Assembly (NCBI GenBank): GCA_002404605.1
Contig: DHKA01000055.1
Span: 4,284 to 32,277, forward strand
Source: Clostridiales bacterium UBA4706
Lineage (GTDB): Bacteria > Bacillota > Clostridia > Oscillospirales > Oscillospiraceae
DNA length: 27,994 bases
Direction of reading: 5' to 3'
Shown piece after piece: positions 1 through 7,642 of this stretch. Each line of letters starts with the position of its first letter. The first letter of the stretch is position 1. A program made the position numbers and the translations under genes. A model generated the notes under the pieces. It made no database searches. It had not been told where the DNA came from and saw nothing but the letters and a program-made list of their open reading frames with translations.

Positions 1-1
1 G

Positions 2-469
2 CGCTTCAAGGGCATCCGCGTGAAGGACCTTTTGACGATCGCGTCGGGGCAGAAGTTCCTGCCGCGGGGCGAGGCGTGCAAGTATCTCACGCAGGTCGGC
101 CTGTGCGCGGCCGATTATCTCGACCGCGAGGTGGATACCTCTCTCTCCGGCGGCGAGGTAAAGCGCATCGAGATCGCCACGATCCTGGCCCGGCAGCCGC
201 AGCTCATGATCCTCGACGAGCCCGAGGCGGGCATCGACCTCTGGAGCTTCGCGCGGCTTACCGAAACGTTTGAAGAGATCCACGCCCGGCAGGACTGCAC
301 GATGGTCATCATCTCCCACCAGGAACGCATCATCTCGCTGGCGGACGAGATCCTTGTGATCGACAAGGGCGAGATCGCCCGGCGCGGCACACGCGACGAG
401 GTCTTTACCGACATCGTCCACAGCACCACGGGCGGCTGCCCGGTCATTTACGGGGAGGCGAAGAAATGA
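2..469 (+). CDS. sufC: SufC-type Fe-S cluster assembly ATPase, 5' partial
   Basis: C-terminal about 155 codons of an ABC ATPase that powers SUF iron-sulfur cluster assembly in the cytoplasm, as partner of the SufB scaffold. Visible are the signature LSGGE, the Walker B run LMILDEPEAGID and the switch histidine in ISHQER. The Walker A loop and N-terminus lie outside the window (family length is about 250 aa). There is no membrane domain or exporter context, and the next gene is a SufB/SufD-core protein overlapping it by 4 bp (ATGA), so the SufC assignment rests on both motif style and neighbour. The reading frame is open at the left edge, so the start is unknown. Confidence 0.9.
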   Translation, partial: RFKGIRVKDLLTIASGQKFLPRGEACKYLTQVGLCAADYLDREVDTSLSGGEVKRIEIATILARQPQLMILDEPEAGIDLWSFARLTETFEEIHARQDCTMVIISHQERIISLADEILVIDKGEIARRGTRDEVFTDIVHSTTGGCPVIYGEAKK

Positions 470-1392
470 GCGAGCTCAACCGCGTCGATACGGCGCTTCT
501 GGAGATCGTTGCCGGCATGAAGGACGGCAAGACCGAGGGCGCTTTCAATATCCGCAAGGACTCCGGCTGCGCCGGGCGCGTCAACACCGAAAACGTCACC
601 ATCACCACGAAAACCGATAAGCCCGGCATCGATATCCGCTTTGTCCCCGGCTGCAAGGACACCTGCCACATCCCGGTCATCATCACGGAATCGGGCCTGC
701 GCGAAACGGTGTACAACGATTTTTACGTCGGCGAGGGCGCGGACGTCACGATCATCGCCGGATGCGGCATCCATAACTGCGGCTCGGACGCCTCCGAGCA
801 CGACGGCGTGCATACGTTCTACGTCGGCAAGAACGCCCGCGTCAAGTACGTCGAGAAGCACTACGGCGAGGGCGACGGCAACGGCAAAAACGTTATGAAC
901 CCCACGACGATCGCCTATCTGGAAGAGGGCGCGTCGATGCAGATGGACATGAGTCAGATCGGCGGCATCGACTCCACGCGGCGCGATACGCGCATCGTCT
1001 GCGGCAAGGACGCGGACGTCGTCGTCACGGAGCGCCTTCTCACCCACGGCAGCCAGCGCGCCGAGTCCGACATGACCATCGAGCTCAACGGCGAAAACTC
1101 CCGCGGCCGCGTGATCTCCCGAAGCGTTGCGAAAAACGGCTCCGTGCAGGTGTTCCGTCCGTGCGTCGTCGGCAACGCCAAGTGCTTCGGCCACGTGCAG
1201 TGCGACTCCATCATCATGGACGAGGCGAAGATCCGCTCCGTGCCGGAGATCGCGGCGAACGATCTCGACGCGCAGCTCATCCACGAGGCCGCCATCGGCC
1301 GCATCGCGGGCGACCAGCTTTTGAAGCTTGAAACGCTCGGCCTCACCGAGGAGGAAGCGGAGGACCGCATTCTCAAGGGCTTCCTTGCGTAA
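466..1392 (+). CDS. sufB: SufB/SufD-family Fe-S scaffold protein (short form)
   Basis: 308-aa SufBD-core protein that would form the Fe-S scaffold with SufC. The C-terminal signature is clear: a Cys at about residue 246 in HVQCDS, followed by VPEI, a conserved Asp and IHEAAIGRI with His273. The middle is the repetitive beta-helix typical of the family. At 308 aa it is much shorter than the roughly 470-500 aa SufB of full SUF operons and lacks the long N-terminal region. No sufS, sufU or sufD follows; a terminator comes right after. This resembles the minimal SufC-SufB systems of anaerobes. The start ATG overlaps the sufC stop, implying translational coupling. Whether to call it SufB or SufD is open, since one paralogue would do both jobs. 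Confidence 0.88.
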   Translation: MSELNRVDTALLEIVAGMKDGKTEGAFNIRKDSGCAGRVNTENVTITTKTDKPGIDIRFVPGCKDTCHIPVIITESGLRETVYNDFYVGEGADVTIIAGCGIHNCGSDASEHDGVHTFYVGKNARVKYVEKHYGEGDGNGKNVMNPTTIAYLEEGASMQMDMSQIGGIDSTRRDTRIVCGKDADVVVTERLLTHGSQRAESDMTIELNGENSRGRVISRSVAKNGSVQVFRPCVVGNAKCFGHVQCDSIIMDEAKIRSVPEIAANDLDAQLIHEAAIGRIAGDQLLKLETLGLTEEEAEDRILKGFLA

Positions 1393-1415
1393 GGAAAATT
1401 TATAAAGACATAGGT

Positions 1416-1449
1416 AAAGAGCCGGCGATACTGTATCGCCGGCTCTTTT
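1416..1449 (+). terminator. Rho-independent terminator after sufCB
   Basis: A perfect stem of about 14 bp (AAGAGCCGGCGATA and its complement) with a 3-nt loop, ending in a T run. It lies 24 bp after the sufB stop and closes the operon. Confidence 0.92.
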
Positions 1450-1575
1450 CCGTGTTAAAAGGAGAAAGATTTTATCCCCCCGGGGGGCTTCCCTCCGGGG
1501 GCGGAGGGCCTTATAATCAAAAAAGCATCTCCTGTGAAAGGGGAGCCGATTCAAAAGAGAAAGGAGCGAACGGCC
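1450..1575 (+). other. Leader region before the iron ABC operon
   Basis: A 126-bp gap with two GC-rich inverted repeats (around 1475-1486 and 1491-1508), a TATAAT at 1512-1517 without a good -35, and a ribosome site AAGGAG at 1561-1566. I see no recognisable riboswitch or Fur box. Transcription of the transporter operon probably starts here, but the promoter call is weak. Confidence 0.4.
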
Positions 1576-2622
1576 GTGAAAGCAAAGTCCCGCGCTCGGT
1601 ATGTTATCGCCGCACTCGCGCTCGCGGTGCTCGTCATGGCGCTCGTCTGCCTTTTCGTCGGCGCGTCGCGCATGAGCCTTTCGGACGGCGTCGCCGCCCT
1701 TTTCGGGAAAGGCTCCGCCGCCAATGTGCGCATCCTCCGCTCGATCCGTGTGCCGCGCGTGCTCGCCGCGCTCATCGCCGGGGCCGCGCTCTCGGTATCC
1801 GGCCTCGTTATGCAGACGACGCTCTCGAACTCGATGGCCTCGCCCTCCACGATGGGCGTATCCAACGCCGCCGTTTTCGGCGCGAATCTCTCCATCATCG
1901 TGTTTGCCGGGGGCTTTCTCTCCACCGGCAACAACCTTGCCAGCTACACTGCCGGGGTGAACCCGTTTGCCGCGAGCGTGACGGCATTCCTCTTTTCGGC
2001 GCTCTCCATTCTGCTCATTCTCGCGCTCTGCCGCGTGAAGGCGTTCTCGCCGAACGTCGTGGTGCTCGCGGGCATCGCCGTCGGCGCGGTCTGGACGGCG
2101 GCGACGACGCTTCTGCAGTTTTACGCTACCGACGTCGGCCTTTCCGCCGCGGTCGTGTGGAACTTCGGCGATCTCGGCCGCGCGACATATAAGACCGACC
2201 TTCTCATGCTCTGCGCCGCGGCGCCGGGGCTTGCGGTGTTCTCCGCGCTCGCGTGGCGGTACAATGCGCTCTTGAGCGGCGACGCCGCCGCGGGCAGCAT
2301 GGGCGTGAATGTTTCGCGCCTGCGCTTTTTCTCGCTGCTGCTCGCCTCGCTGATGACGGCGGCGTGCGTGTCGTGCCTCGGCATCATCGGCTTTGTCGGC
2401 GTTATCTGCCCGCATGTGGCAAAGCGCCTGCTCGGGCACGACCACCGCGTTTCCATCCCTGCGTCGGCGCTCATGGGGAGCCTGCTCCTCCTCTGCGCGG
2501 ACGCGCTCTCCCGCTCGCTCGGCAGCGGCAGCGCGCTGCCCGTCGGCGCGATCACGTCGCTGCTCGGCGCGCCGTTCTTCCTTGCGATCATCTTTTCGCG
2601 GAAGGAGCACGGCCAATGTTAG
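1576..2622 (+). CDS. FecCD-family iron-complex ABC transporter permease
   Basis: Integral membrane subunit of a BtuC/FecCD-type importer for chelated iron, haem or corrinoid. The protein is almost wholly hydrophobic, with roughly ten membrane spans. It shows family blocks such as RVPRVLAALIAGAALSVSG near the start, FVGVICPHVAKRLLG in the ATPase-coupling region, and a GALP-like motif near the C-terminus (LPVGAITSLLGAPFF). I chose the GTG at 1576 because AGGAG lies 9 nt upstream; an in-frame GTG at 1534 would add 14 charged residues and has no better ribosome site. It overlaps the ATPase gene by 7 bp. About 348 aa is usual for the family. The substrate cannot be fixed from the permease. Confidence 0.9.
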   Translation: MKAKSRARYVIAALALAVLVMALVCLFVGASRMSLSDGVAALFGKGSAANVRILRSIRVPRVLAALIAGAALSVSGLVMQTTLSNSMASPSTMGVSNAAVFGANLSIIVFAGGFLSTGNNLASYTAGVNPFAASVTAFLFSALSILLILALCRVKAFSPNVVVLAGIAVGAVWTAATTLLQFYATDVGLSAAVVWNFGDLGRATYKTDLLMLCAAAPGLAVFSALAWRYNALLSGDAAAGSMGVNVSRLRFFSLLLASLMTAACVSCLGIIGFVGVICPHVAKRLLGHDHRVSIPASALMGSLLLLCADALSRSLGSGSALPVGAITSLLGAPFFLAIIFSRKEHGQC

Positions 2623-3389
2623 AGCTGGAAAATGTAGTATTCCGCTATTCCCGCCGGTCCGAGCCGGTGCTTCGGGGCGTTTCGCTCTCGCTCAACGAGG
2701 GTGAGATCGGCATTCTTCTCGGCAAAAACGGCGCGGGCAAAACGACGCTCTTTCAGTGCATTCTCGGCCTTGCCGCGCCGGAGAGCGGCTCGATCCGCTT
2801 CGACGGCGAGGACCTTTTGAAAATGCCGCGGCGCGAGCGGGCGAAGCTCGTCGCCTATGTGCCGCAGCACATCCACTTCGGCGCGCTGAGCGTGTTTGAC
2901 TCGATCCTGCTCGGGCGCGTGTCCCGCTTCGGCATGCAGCCGGGGCGCGAGGATCTCAAGGCCGCGGAGCGCATTCTCGCCGAGATGCATCTTGAGCCGC
3001 TCGCCGACCGCAACGCGGAAGAGCTCTCCGGCGGCGAAAAGCAGAAGATCGCCATCGCCCGCGCGCTCGTACAGGAGCCGCGTCTGCTCATCTTTGACGA
3101 GCCGACCGGCAATCTCGATATCGCAAACGAAGAGCTCATCATCGACGAGGCGAAAAAGGCGGCGCGGCAGCGCGGCGTCGCCATTTTAAGCTCACTGCAC
3201 GATTTCAACCAGGCGCTGTGTCTGGGCGATAAGTTTTTCCTGCTCCGCTCCGGCGCGGTGCGCTACGCCGGAGACGAGAGCGTGCTCACGAGCGACGTGA
3301 TCGCGGACGTGTTCGATATCCGCGCGCGCATCATCACTGTAGACGGAAAGAAAGTTATTTTGGGAGGAAAATACTATGAAGAAAACTAA
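2616..3389 (+). CDS. Iron-complex ABC transporter ATP-binding protein
   Basis: 257-aa cytoplasmic ATPase of the FepC/BtuD type that drives the neighbouring permease. Walker A is GKNGAGKTT (36-44), the signature LSGG is at 137-140 followed by EKQ, Walker B LLIFDEP is at 157-163, and the switch His is at 195 (SSLHDFNQA). It overlaps the permease gene at its 5' end and the binding-protein gene by 14 bp at its 3' end, so all three are co-translated. The internal ATG at 2616 sits in the tail of the permease gene; the longer open frame upstream is antiparallel noise inside that permease. Confidence 0.93.
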   Translation: MLELENVVFRYSRRSEPVLRGVSLSLNEGEIGILLGKNGAGKTTLFQCILGLAAPESGSIRFDGEDLLKMPRRERAKLVAYVPQHIHFGALSVFDSILLGRVSRFGMQPGREDLKAAERILAEMHLEPLADRNAEELSGGEKQKIAIARALVQEPRLLIFDEPTGNLDIANEELIIDEAKKAARQRGVAILSSLHDFNQALCLGDKFFLLRSGAVRYAGDESVLTSDVIADVFDIRARIITVDGKKVILGGKYYEEN

Positions 3390-4602
3390 GCTCCTTTCCC
3401 TGCTGCTCGCGCTTGCGATGCTCCTTTCGCTCGCTGCGTGCGGCGCGGCCCCGGCCGAGGCCCCGGCAGCGACGGAACTGCCCGCTGAAGCGACGGAAGC
3501 GCCGGCCGAAACGCCCGCCGAAAGTGCGGAGATCACCGTCACCGACCTCATCGGCCGGGAAGTCACCGTGACGCCGGGCAGCTATAAACGCGTCGTGTGC
3601 ATCGGCGCGGGTGCGCTGCGGCTCTACAGCTACATCGGCGACGTATCCCTGCTCTGCGGCGTGGAGGACATCGATAACGAAACGCTTTCCGAGCGCCCGA
3701 AGATGTTTGACTCCGTCGCGCGGCCCTATGTGCTCGCCTACGGCGACGTGTTCGCGTCACTGCCCTCCTGCGGCGTCGGCGGGCCGAACGCCCAAAGCCC
3801 CGAGGCTGAGAAGATCCTCGCCTGCGAGCCGGATATCGTCATCTCCCTTTACGGCGACGCGGATAAGGAAAACGCCCTGCAGGAACAGCTCGGCGTGCCG
3901 GTCGTAACGCTGATGACCGGTCCGGACGGCGTGTTTGACGAGAGCTTCAATAAGAGTCTGCGTCTGCTCGGCACGATCTTTGAAGAGAGCGAGAAGGCAG
4001 AGACCCTCATCGGCTTCATCGCCGCCGAGCGCGCGGAGATCGAAGCGCGTACCGCCGATATCGCTGAAGAGGACAAGCCCTCCGTATACATCTGCGGTCT
4101 CGGCAACTGGGGCACGACGAACCATCTGATGACCTCACAGGACTATATCTCCTTCCGCGTGGCGAACGTGAAGAACGTCGTCTCCGGACTCGGAGCGAAC
4201 GGCGCGCAGCCGATCGAGGCGGAGAAATTCGTCGCGCTCGGCGAGGACATGGACGCCATGATCTTCGATGCCGCCGCCGTGAAGAACATCAAGCCGCTTT
4301 ATGCGGAAGATCCGACCATGTTCGACACCTGCCGCGCCTGGCGCGAGGGCGAGGCGTATCTCCAGCTCGCCTACAACGCCTACTATACAAACTACGAGAT
4401 CGCGCTCATCAACACGTGGTTCGCTGCGAAGATCGCCTACCCCGATCGGTTCGAGGATGTTGACATGGCCGAGGTGACAAACCGCGTCACGACTGCGTTC
4501 CTCGGAAAGCCTCTGACCGAAGAGATCTACGCCTGCCCGAACAGCTTCGGCGGCTACCAGAAGATCGACACCGCCGCGTTCTTTGCGGGGACGCAGGGAT
4601 GA
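3376..4602 (+). CDS. Iron-complex ABC transporter substrate-binding lipoprotein
   Basis: 408-aa extracellular binding protein. It has a short positive N-region (MKKTK), a hydrophobic core and a lipobox LAAC with Cys22 as the lipidated residue, then an acidic Ala/Pro/Glu linker to about residue 55. The mature part begins with a DLIGREVTV beta-hairpin followed by KRVVCIG, which is typical of the BtuF/FhuD class (helical-backbone) fold. Ribosome site GGGAGG lies about 10 nt before the ATG. Its stop overlaps the following methyltransferase start (ATGA). The family binds siderophores, haem, cobalamin or oxyanions, and nothing here decides among them. Confidence 0.9.
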   Translation: MKKTKLLSLLLALAMLLSLAACGAAPAEAPAATELPAEATEAPAETPAESAEITVTDLIGREVTVTPGSYKRVVCIGAGALRLYSYIGDVSLLCGVEDIDNETLSERPKMFDSVARPYVLAYGDVFASLPSCGVGGPNAQSPEAEKILACEPDIVISLYGDADKENALQEQLGVPVVTLMTGPDGVFDESFNKSLRLLGTIFEESEKAETLIGFIAAERAEIEARTADIAEEDKPSVYICGLGNWGTTNHLMTSQDYISFRVANVKNVVSGLGANGAQPIEAEKFVALGEDMDAMIFDAAAVKNIKPLYAEDPTMFDTCRAWREGEAYLQLAYNAYYTNYEIALINTWFAAKIAYPDRFEDVDMAEVTNRVTTAFLGKPLTEEIYACPNSFGGYQKIDTAAFFAGTQG

Positions 4603-5186
4603 TCGAGCAGAAGGACGTGATCGCGTTCTTCGATGAACGCGCCGGAGGATGGGACGCCGGTATGGTCCGCAGCGACGAGAAGATCGGCCGCATTCTCGAT
4701 AACGCCGCCGTGCGCGAGGGCAGCCGCGTGCTCGACATTGCGTGCGGCACGGGCGTGCTCATCGGAGACTATCTGCGCCGGAACGTGGAAAGCGTCACCG
4801 CCGTGGACATCTCTCCCGAGATGATCCGTATCGCGCGCGAAAAATTCCCGCAGGAGAACGTGCGCTTTGTCTGCGGCGACGCGGAGACCGCGCCGCTCGG
4901 CGAGGGCTTTGATGCGATCGTCATCTATAACGCCTTTCCGCACTTCCCCGACCCGGAGCGGCTCGTGGCGCGCCTTGCCGCGCTGCTTGCCCCCGGCGGA
5001 CGGCTTACCGTGGCGCACGGCAGTTCGCGCGCGGCCATCGACGCGCACCACCGCGGCGCGGCGAGCCATGTCTCCAACGGCCTCATGGAGGCCGAAGTGC
5101 TCGCGGCGATCTTCGCGCGGCACCTTCGCGTGACGGACGTTATCTCGACCGATGAAATGTATCAGGTCGCCGGTGAAAAAACATAA
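4599..5186 (+). CDS. Class I SAM-dependent methyltransferase in the iron ABC operon
   Basis: 195-aa soluble methyltransferase with motif I VLDIACGTG (44-52), an acidic motif II VDISPEMI (69-76) that would bind the SAM ribose, and a post-motif segment DAIVIYNAFPHFPDP of the Methyltransf_11 type. It overlaps the binding-protein stop by 4 bp, so it is translationally coupled to the transporter. The family acts on many small molecules. Placement suggests it modifies the imported ligand or a chelator, which is inference only. It is followed at once by a strong terminator and is the last gene of the operon. Confidence 0.85.
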   Translation: MIEQKDVIAFFDERAGGWDAGMVRSDEKIGRILDNAAVREGSRVLDIACGTGVLIGDYLRRNVESVTAVDISPEMIRIAREKFPQENVRFVCGDAETAPLGEGFDAIVIYNAFPHFPDPERLVARLAALLAPGGRLTVAHGSSRAAIDAHHRGAASHVSNGLMEAEVLAAIFARHLRVTDVISTDEMYQVAGEKT

Positions 5187-5195
5187 TAAAGCAAG

Positions 5196-5245
5196 AAAAA
5201 GTGCCGCAGGAGCAAGAGGTCTCGTCTTGTTCTGCGGCGCTTTTT
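5196..5245 (+). terminator. Rho-independent terminator after the iron ABC operon
   Basis: A long hairpin: AAAAAGTGCCGCAG pairs with TCTGCGGCGCTTTTT, and an inner AGCAAGA/TCTTGT helix extends it. The T5 tract is part of the 3' arm. It lies 10 bp after the methyltransferase stop. Confidence 0.88.
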
Positions 5246-5282
5246 CTGATACGATGGGGCTATAAAAAATTGGGAGGCCGCT

Positions 5283-5918
5283 ATGAAGATCTATTCGGTA
5301 TACGATGCGGAGTTCGTGCGCTACGGGCGCGTGCATTCCGGCATAGAGAGCGCAGTGCTGCTGCGCGAAATGGAGAAGATCCCCCTGCCGGAGATCGGCA
5401 CGGCGTATGAGCCGTCCATCGCCGCGCTCGAGACGTGCGAAGCGTTCGCGGACTATCGGGCGAGCGTGTTCGGCGGCATGCCGGTGCAGCTTGGCATGTG
5501 CTGGGGGCGCAATACGAAGCTCAACTGTCTCGAATATCACCGCGACAGTGAATTCAATCTCGGCCTCGGAGACTTCATCCTTCTGCTCGCCAAGCAGGAC
5601 GAGATCGAAAACGGTGTGCTCGACACCGCGAAGGTGAAGGCATTCCGCGCCCCCGCCGGGGTGCTCGTGGAGGTATACGCCACGACACTGCACTATGCCC
5701 CCTGCCACACGGACAAGGAGACGGGGTTCCGCGTACTCGTTGCGCTGCCGCGCGGGACGAATACGGCAAAGCCCGCGCTGCGCGGCGTCTCGCCGGAGGA
5801 TAAATATCTCGCCGCCTGCAACAAGTGGCTGCTCGCGCACCCCGAGAGCGCCGAGGCAAAGAGCGGCGCAGTGATCGCGTTGCGCGGCGAGAACATCGAT
5901 ATCGCCCCGGAGCTTTGA
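5283..5918 (+). CDS. DUF4867-family cupin-like protein
   Basis: 211-aa protein that I recognise as the DUF4867 family of Firmicutes, function unknown. The centre carries a cupin-like metal motif, LEYHRDSEFN (His and Glu), then an Asp-Phe-Ile-Leu-Leu strand and a second His cluster LHYAPCH. That layout fits a small sugar- or acid-binding beta-barrel. There is no signal peptide or membrane span, so it is probably cytoplasmic. The start ATG has GGGAGG 6 nt upstream. It follows a terminator and is 6 bp from the nucleotidyltransferase gene, so the two are probably co-transcribed. Confidence 0.7.
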   Translation: MKIYSVYDAEFVRYGRVHSGIESAVLLREMEKIPLPEIGTAYEPSIAALETCEAFADYRASVFGGMPVQLGMCWGRNTKLNCLEYHRDSEFNLGLGDFILLLAKQDEIENGVLDTAKVKAFRAPAGVLVEVYATTLHYAPCHTDKETGFRVLVALPRGTNTAKPALRGVSPEDKYLAACNKWLLAHPESAEAKSGAVIALRGENIDIAPEL

Positions 5919-5924
5919 GCGCGG

Positions 5925-6560
5925 ATGGATACCGTGGATAAGATCATCGAGGCGCTGCGGAAGAAGTACCGTCCGCTCGGTATCGCCGTATACGGCTCGT
6001 TTGCCGACGGCTCGAACAACCAAAACAGCGACTTTGACGCGCTGCTCCTGCTGCCGGACGGCGAGACCGGACACGACGGCTCGGTGCTGTTCGGCACGGA
6101 GCTGGACGTCTGGCTTTACCCCACGGCGCATTTTGCTGCGCCGTATGACGTGGAGAATTTTTTGCAGCTCCATGACAGCGTGATCGTTGAGGATACGGCC
6201 GGGCGGCTCTCGGCGCTCCGGGCCGAGGTGAACGCCCATATCGAAAACGCCCCGCGAAAGACCGGGGCGGAAAATGCACAGTCGCTCGCGTGGTGCCGGA
6301 AAATGCTCCGGCGCACGGAGCGCGGCGACGCGGAAGGCTGCTACCGGCTGCACTGGCTGCTCACGGACAGCCTGAGCATCTATTATGATCTGCGCGGCGA
6401 GTATTACTTCGGGCCGAAAAAGGCGCTGCGCCGGATGGCAGAGACCGCGCCGGACGACGCTGCGGTCTATGAGCGCGCCCTGCGCGATCCATCGCCGGAA
6501 AATCTTGCCGCGTGGGTCGGCGTGTTGGAGGAGATGTTTTCCCGGAGATACCGGCCATGA
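5925..6560 (+). CDS. Nucleotidyltransferase-domain protein (Pol beta superfamily)
   Basis: 211-aa protein with the minimal nucleotidyltransferase hallmark: GS at 24-25, then Asp36 and Asp38 in NSDFDALLLL, and a third acid at Asp61 in ELDVWLY. All three metal-binding carboxylates are present, so it should be active. The C-terminal half (about 95-211) is helical and of the kind seen in aminoglycoside- or protein-modifying members. The target is unknown. It starts 6 bp after the DUF4867 gene and overlaps a tiny ORF by 4 bp (ATGA). No HEPN partner is evident in the window, so an MNT-HEPN toxin pair is not supported. Confidence 0.75.
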   Translation: MDTVDKIIEALRKKYRPLGIAVYGSFADGSNNQNSDFDALLLLPDGETGHDGSVLFGTELDVWLYPTAHFAAPYDVENFLQLHDSVIVEDTAGRLSALRAEVNAHIENAPRKTGAENAQSLAWCRKMLRRTERGDAEGCYRLHWLLTDSLSIYYDLRGEYYFGPKKALRRMAETAPDDAAVYERALRDPSPENLAAWVGVLEEMFSRRYRP

Positions 6561-6658
6561 GGAATGCAAAGTGGGAAAACGAAGTAAAAGCGCTTCTGAC
6601 CAAAGAGCTGAAGCGCGCCTGCGCCGCGAAATATGAGAAGAATACGAAGCGCTGGTAG
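6557..6658 (+). CDS. Small 33-aa basic ORF coupled to the nucleotidyltransferase
   Basis: Reads MRNAKWENEVKALL and onward: a short amphipathic, Lys/Arg-rich helix ending in KRW and TAG. Its ATG overlaps the stop of the upstream gene (ATGA), the same coupling used elsewhere in this window, and a strong terminator follows 16 bp later. I do not recognise it. It could be a real accessory peptide or the residue of a longer gene. Size alone keeps confidence low. Confidence 0.4.
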   Translation: MRNAKWENEVKALLTKELKRACAAKYEKNTKRW

Positions 6659-6673
6659 ATCATTGATAATTTG

Positions 6674-6705
6674 AAAAGCGAGACTTCCGCGGAAGTCTCG
6701 CTTTT
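6674..6705. terminator. Bidirectional terminator between converging operons
   Basis: A perfect palindrome AAAAGCGAGACTTCC/GGAAGTCTCGCTTTT with A and T runs at its ends. It serves the nucleotidyltransferase unit (+) and rsmG (-), which converge here. Confidence 0.88.
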
Positions 6706-6717
6706 GCTGCACTTATG

Positions 6718-7422
6718 TCAGAGCGGCTGCTTTTTGATCATGGCGAACCGGCGGGGGTACTTGGCCGGGGTGGGCGCGGTCTTCGGGATGATGACGACGC
6801 TGTGCACGGCGTCCGTGCCGGGAACGGTGTATTTCTCGATGCGCGGCTTCCCGCCGCCGAGCGTGCGGATGCAGTGCGCGGCCTCCTGCACCTCCACCTC
6901 CGGCTCCGGCCCCTTCATCGCGGCGAACACGCCGCCGACGCGCACGAGCGGCAGACAGAGCTCGCAGAGCATCGTCATGCGCGCCACGGCGCGGGATGTG
7001 ACGACATCGAAGCTCTCGCGGAGCGCGCTCTCTTCCTCGGCGCGCCCGGCGAGGCACGTGACGTTTCCGAGCCCGACCGTCTCGCACACCTCCTGCTGGA
7101 ACGCCACGCGCTTCTGGAGACTGTCGATGAGCGTGATGTCCGCGTCCGGCGCGAGGATCGCCGCGACGAGCCCCGGAAAGCCCGCGCCGGATCCGATGTC
7201 TGCGGCGGTCTTGCCGGAGAGACGCACATACCGGAGCAGCGCGGCGCTGTCGAGAAAGTGCAGGCGCGCCGTTGCCTCCTCGCCCTCGATGGCGGTAAGA
7301 TTCATCACCTTCGAGCGCTCGTCGAGCAGCGAGTAGTAGGCCCGGAGCTGCGAGAGCTGCGCCGCCGTCGCCGGGACGCCGAACTCTGCAAGGCCGGATG
7401 TGAGTATTTCTTCCATGGTCAT
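6718..7422 (-). CDS. rsmG: 16S rRNA (guanine-N7)-methyltransferase RsmG
   Basis: 234-aa RsmG/GidB, which methylates N7 of G527 in 16S rRNA. Seen are the N-terminal YYSLLDERSKVMNLTAI block, HFLDSAAL, the SAM-binding motif ADIGSGAGFPG (74-84), LIDSLQKRVAF and SRAVARM, all in family order. Start: ATG at 7422 (MTMEEIL) with GGAGG 8 nt upstream; a longer open frame runs back through the upstream repeat but has no ribosome site and is not part of the protein. The length is normal. A MITE-like repeat lies directly upstream. Confidence 0.95.
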   Translation of the reverse strand: MTMEEILTSGLAEFGVPATAAQLSQLRAYYSLLDERSKVMNLTAIEGEEATARLHFLDSAALLRYVRLSGKTAADIGSGAGFPGLVAAILAPDADITLIDSLQKRVAFQQEVCETVGLGNVTCLAGRAEEESALRESFDVVTSRAVARMTMLCELCLPLVRVGGVFAAMKGPEPEVEVQEAAHCIRTLGGGKPRIEKYTVPGTDAVHSVVIIPKTAPTPAKYPRRFAMIKKQPL

Positions 7423-7454
7423 GGTGTATACCTCCAAATGAAGCGGTGTGTGCT

Positions 7455-7633
7455 GTCGGTCTCTCCCTCCGTCAAAAGCTGCGCTTTTGCCACCCCCGCC
7501 CCCCTCTCTGTCGCCTTCAGCGACATCTCTCCCCGCCGGGGAGAGTCTGCCCTCGTCAGAGGGAGGCAATTTAAATAGGCCCCCTCTGACGAGGGGGCTG
7601 TCAGCGGCATAGCCGCTGACTGAGGGAGAGACA
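7455..7633. repeat. MITE-like intergenic repeat, about 180 bp
   Basis: Imperfect terminal inverted repeats, GTCTCTCCCTC at 7459-7469 and GAGGGAGAGAC at 7620-7630, bracket nested palindromes: CCCTCGTCAGAGGG near 7552 pairs with CCCTCTGACGAGGG near 7580, and GTCAGCGGC/GCCGCTGAC forms a hairpin at about 7598-7618. It contains no gene. Elements of this style are scattered between genes in Oscillospiraceae genomes (recalled, not searched). It lies between two minus-strand genes and could form a strong RNA hairpin or a processing site. Confidence 0.7.
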
Positions 7634-7642
7634 GTTCCTTTT

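Noticed and set aside
1450..1575. Possible riboswitch before the iron ABC operon
   Set aside because: GC-rich inverted repeats are present but no cobalamin-box or other conserved core could be found by eye.
448..2616. Very long minus-strand open frame opposite sufB and the permease
   Set aside because: Its Arg/Ala/His/Glu-rich product is the usual antisense shadow of GC-rich codons. It spans a terminator and two well-supported genes.
4554..6569. 671-codon minus-strand open frame
   Set aside because: It runs through the methyltransferase, a terminator, the DUF4867 and nucleotidyltransferase genes; composition and position mark it as a shadow.
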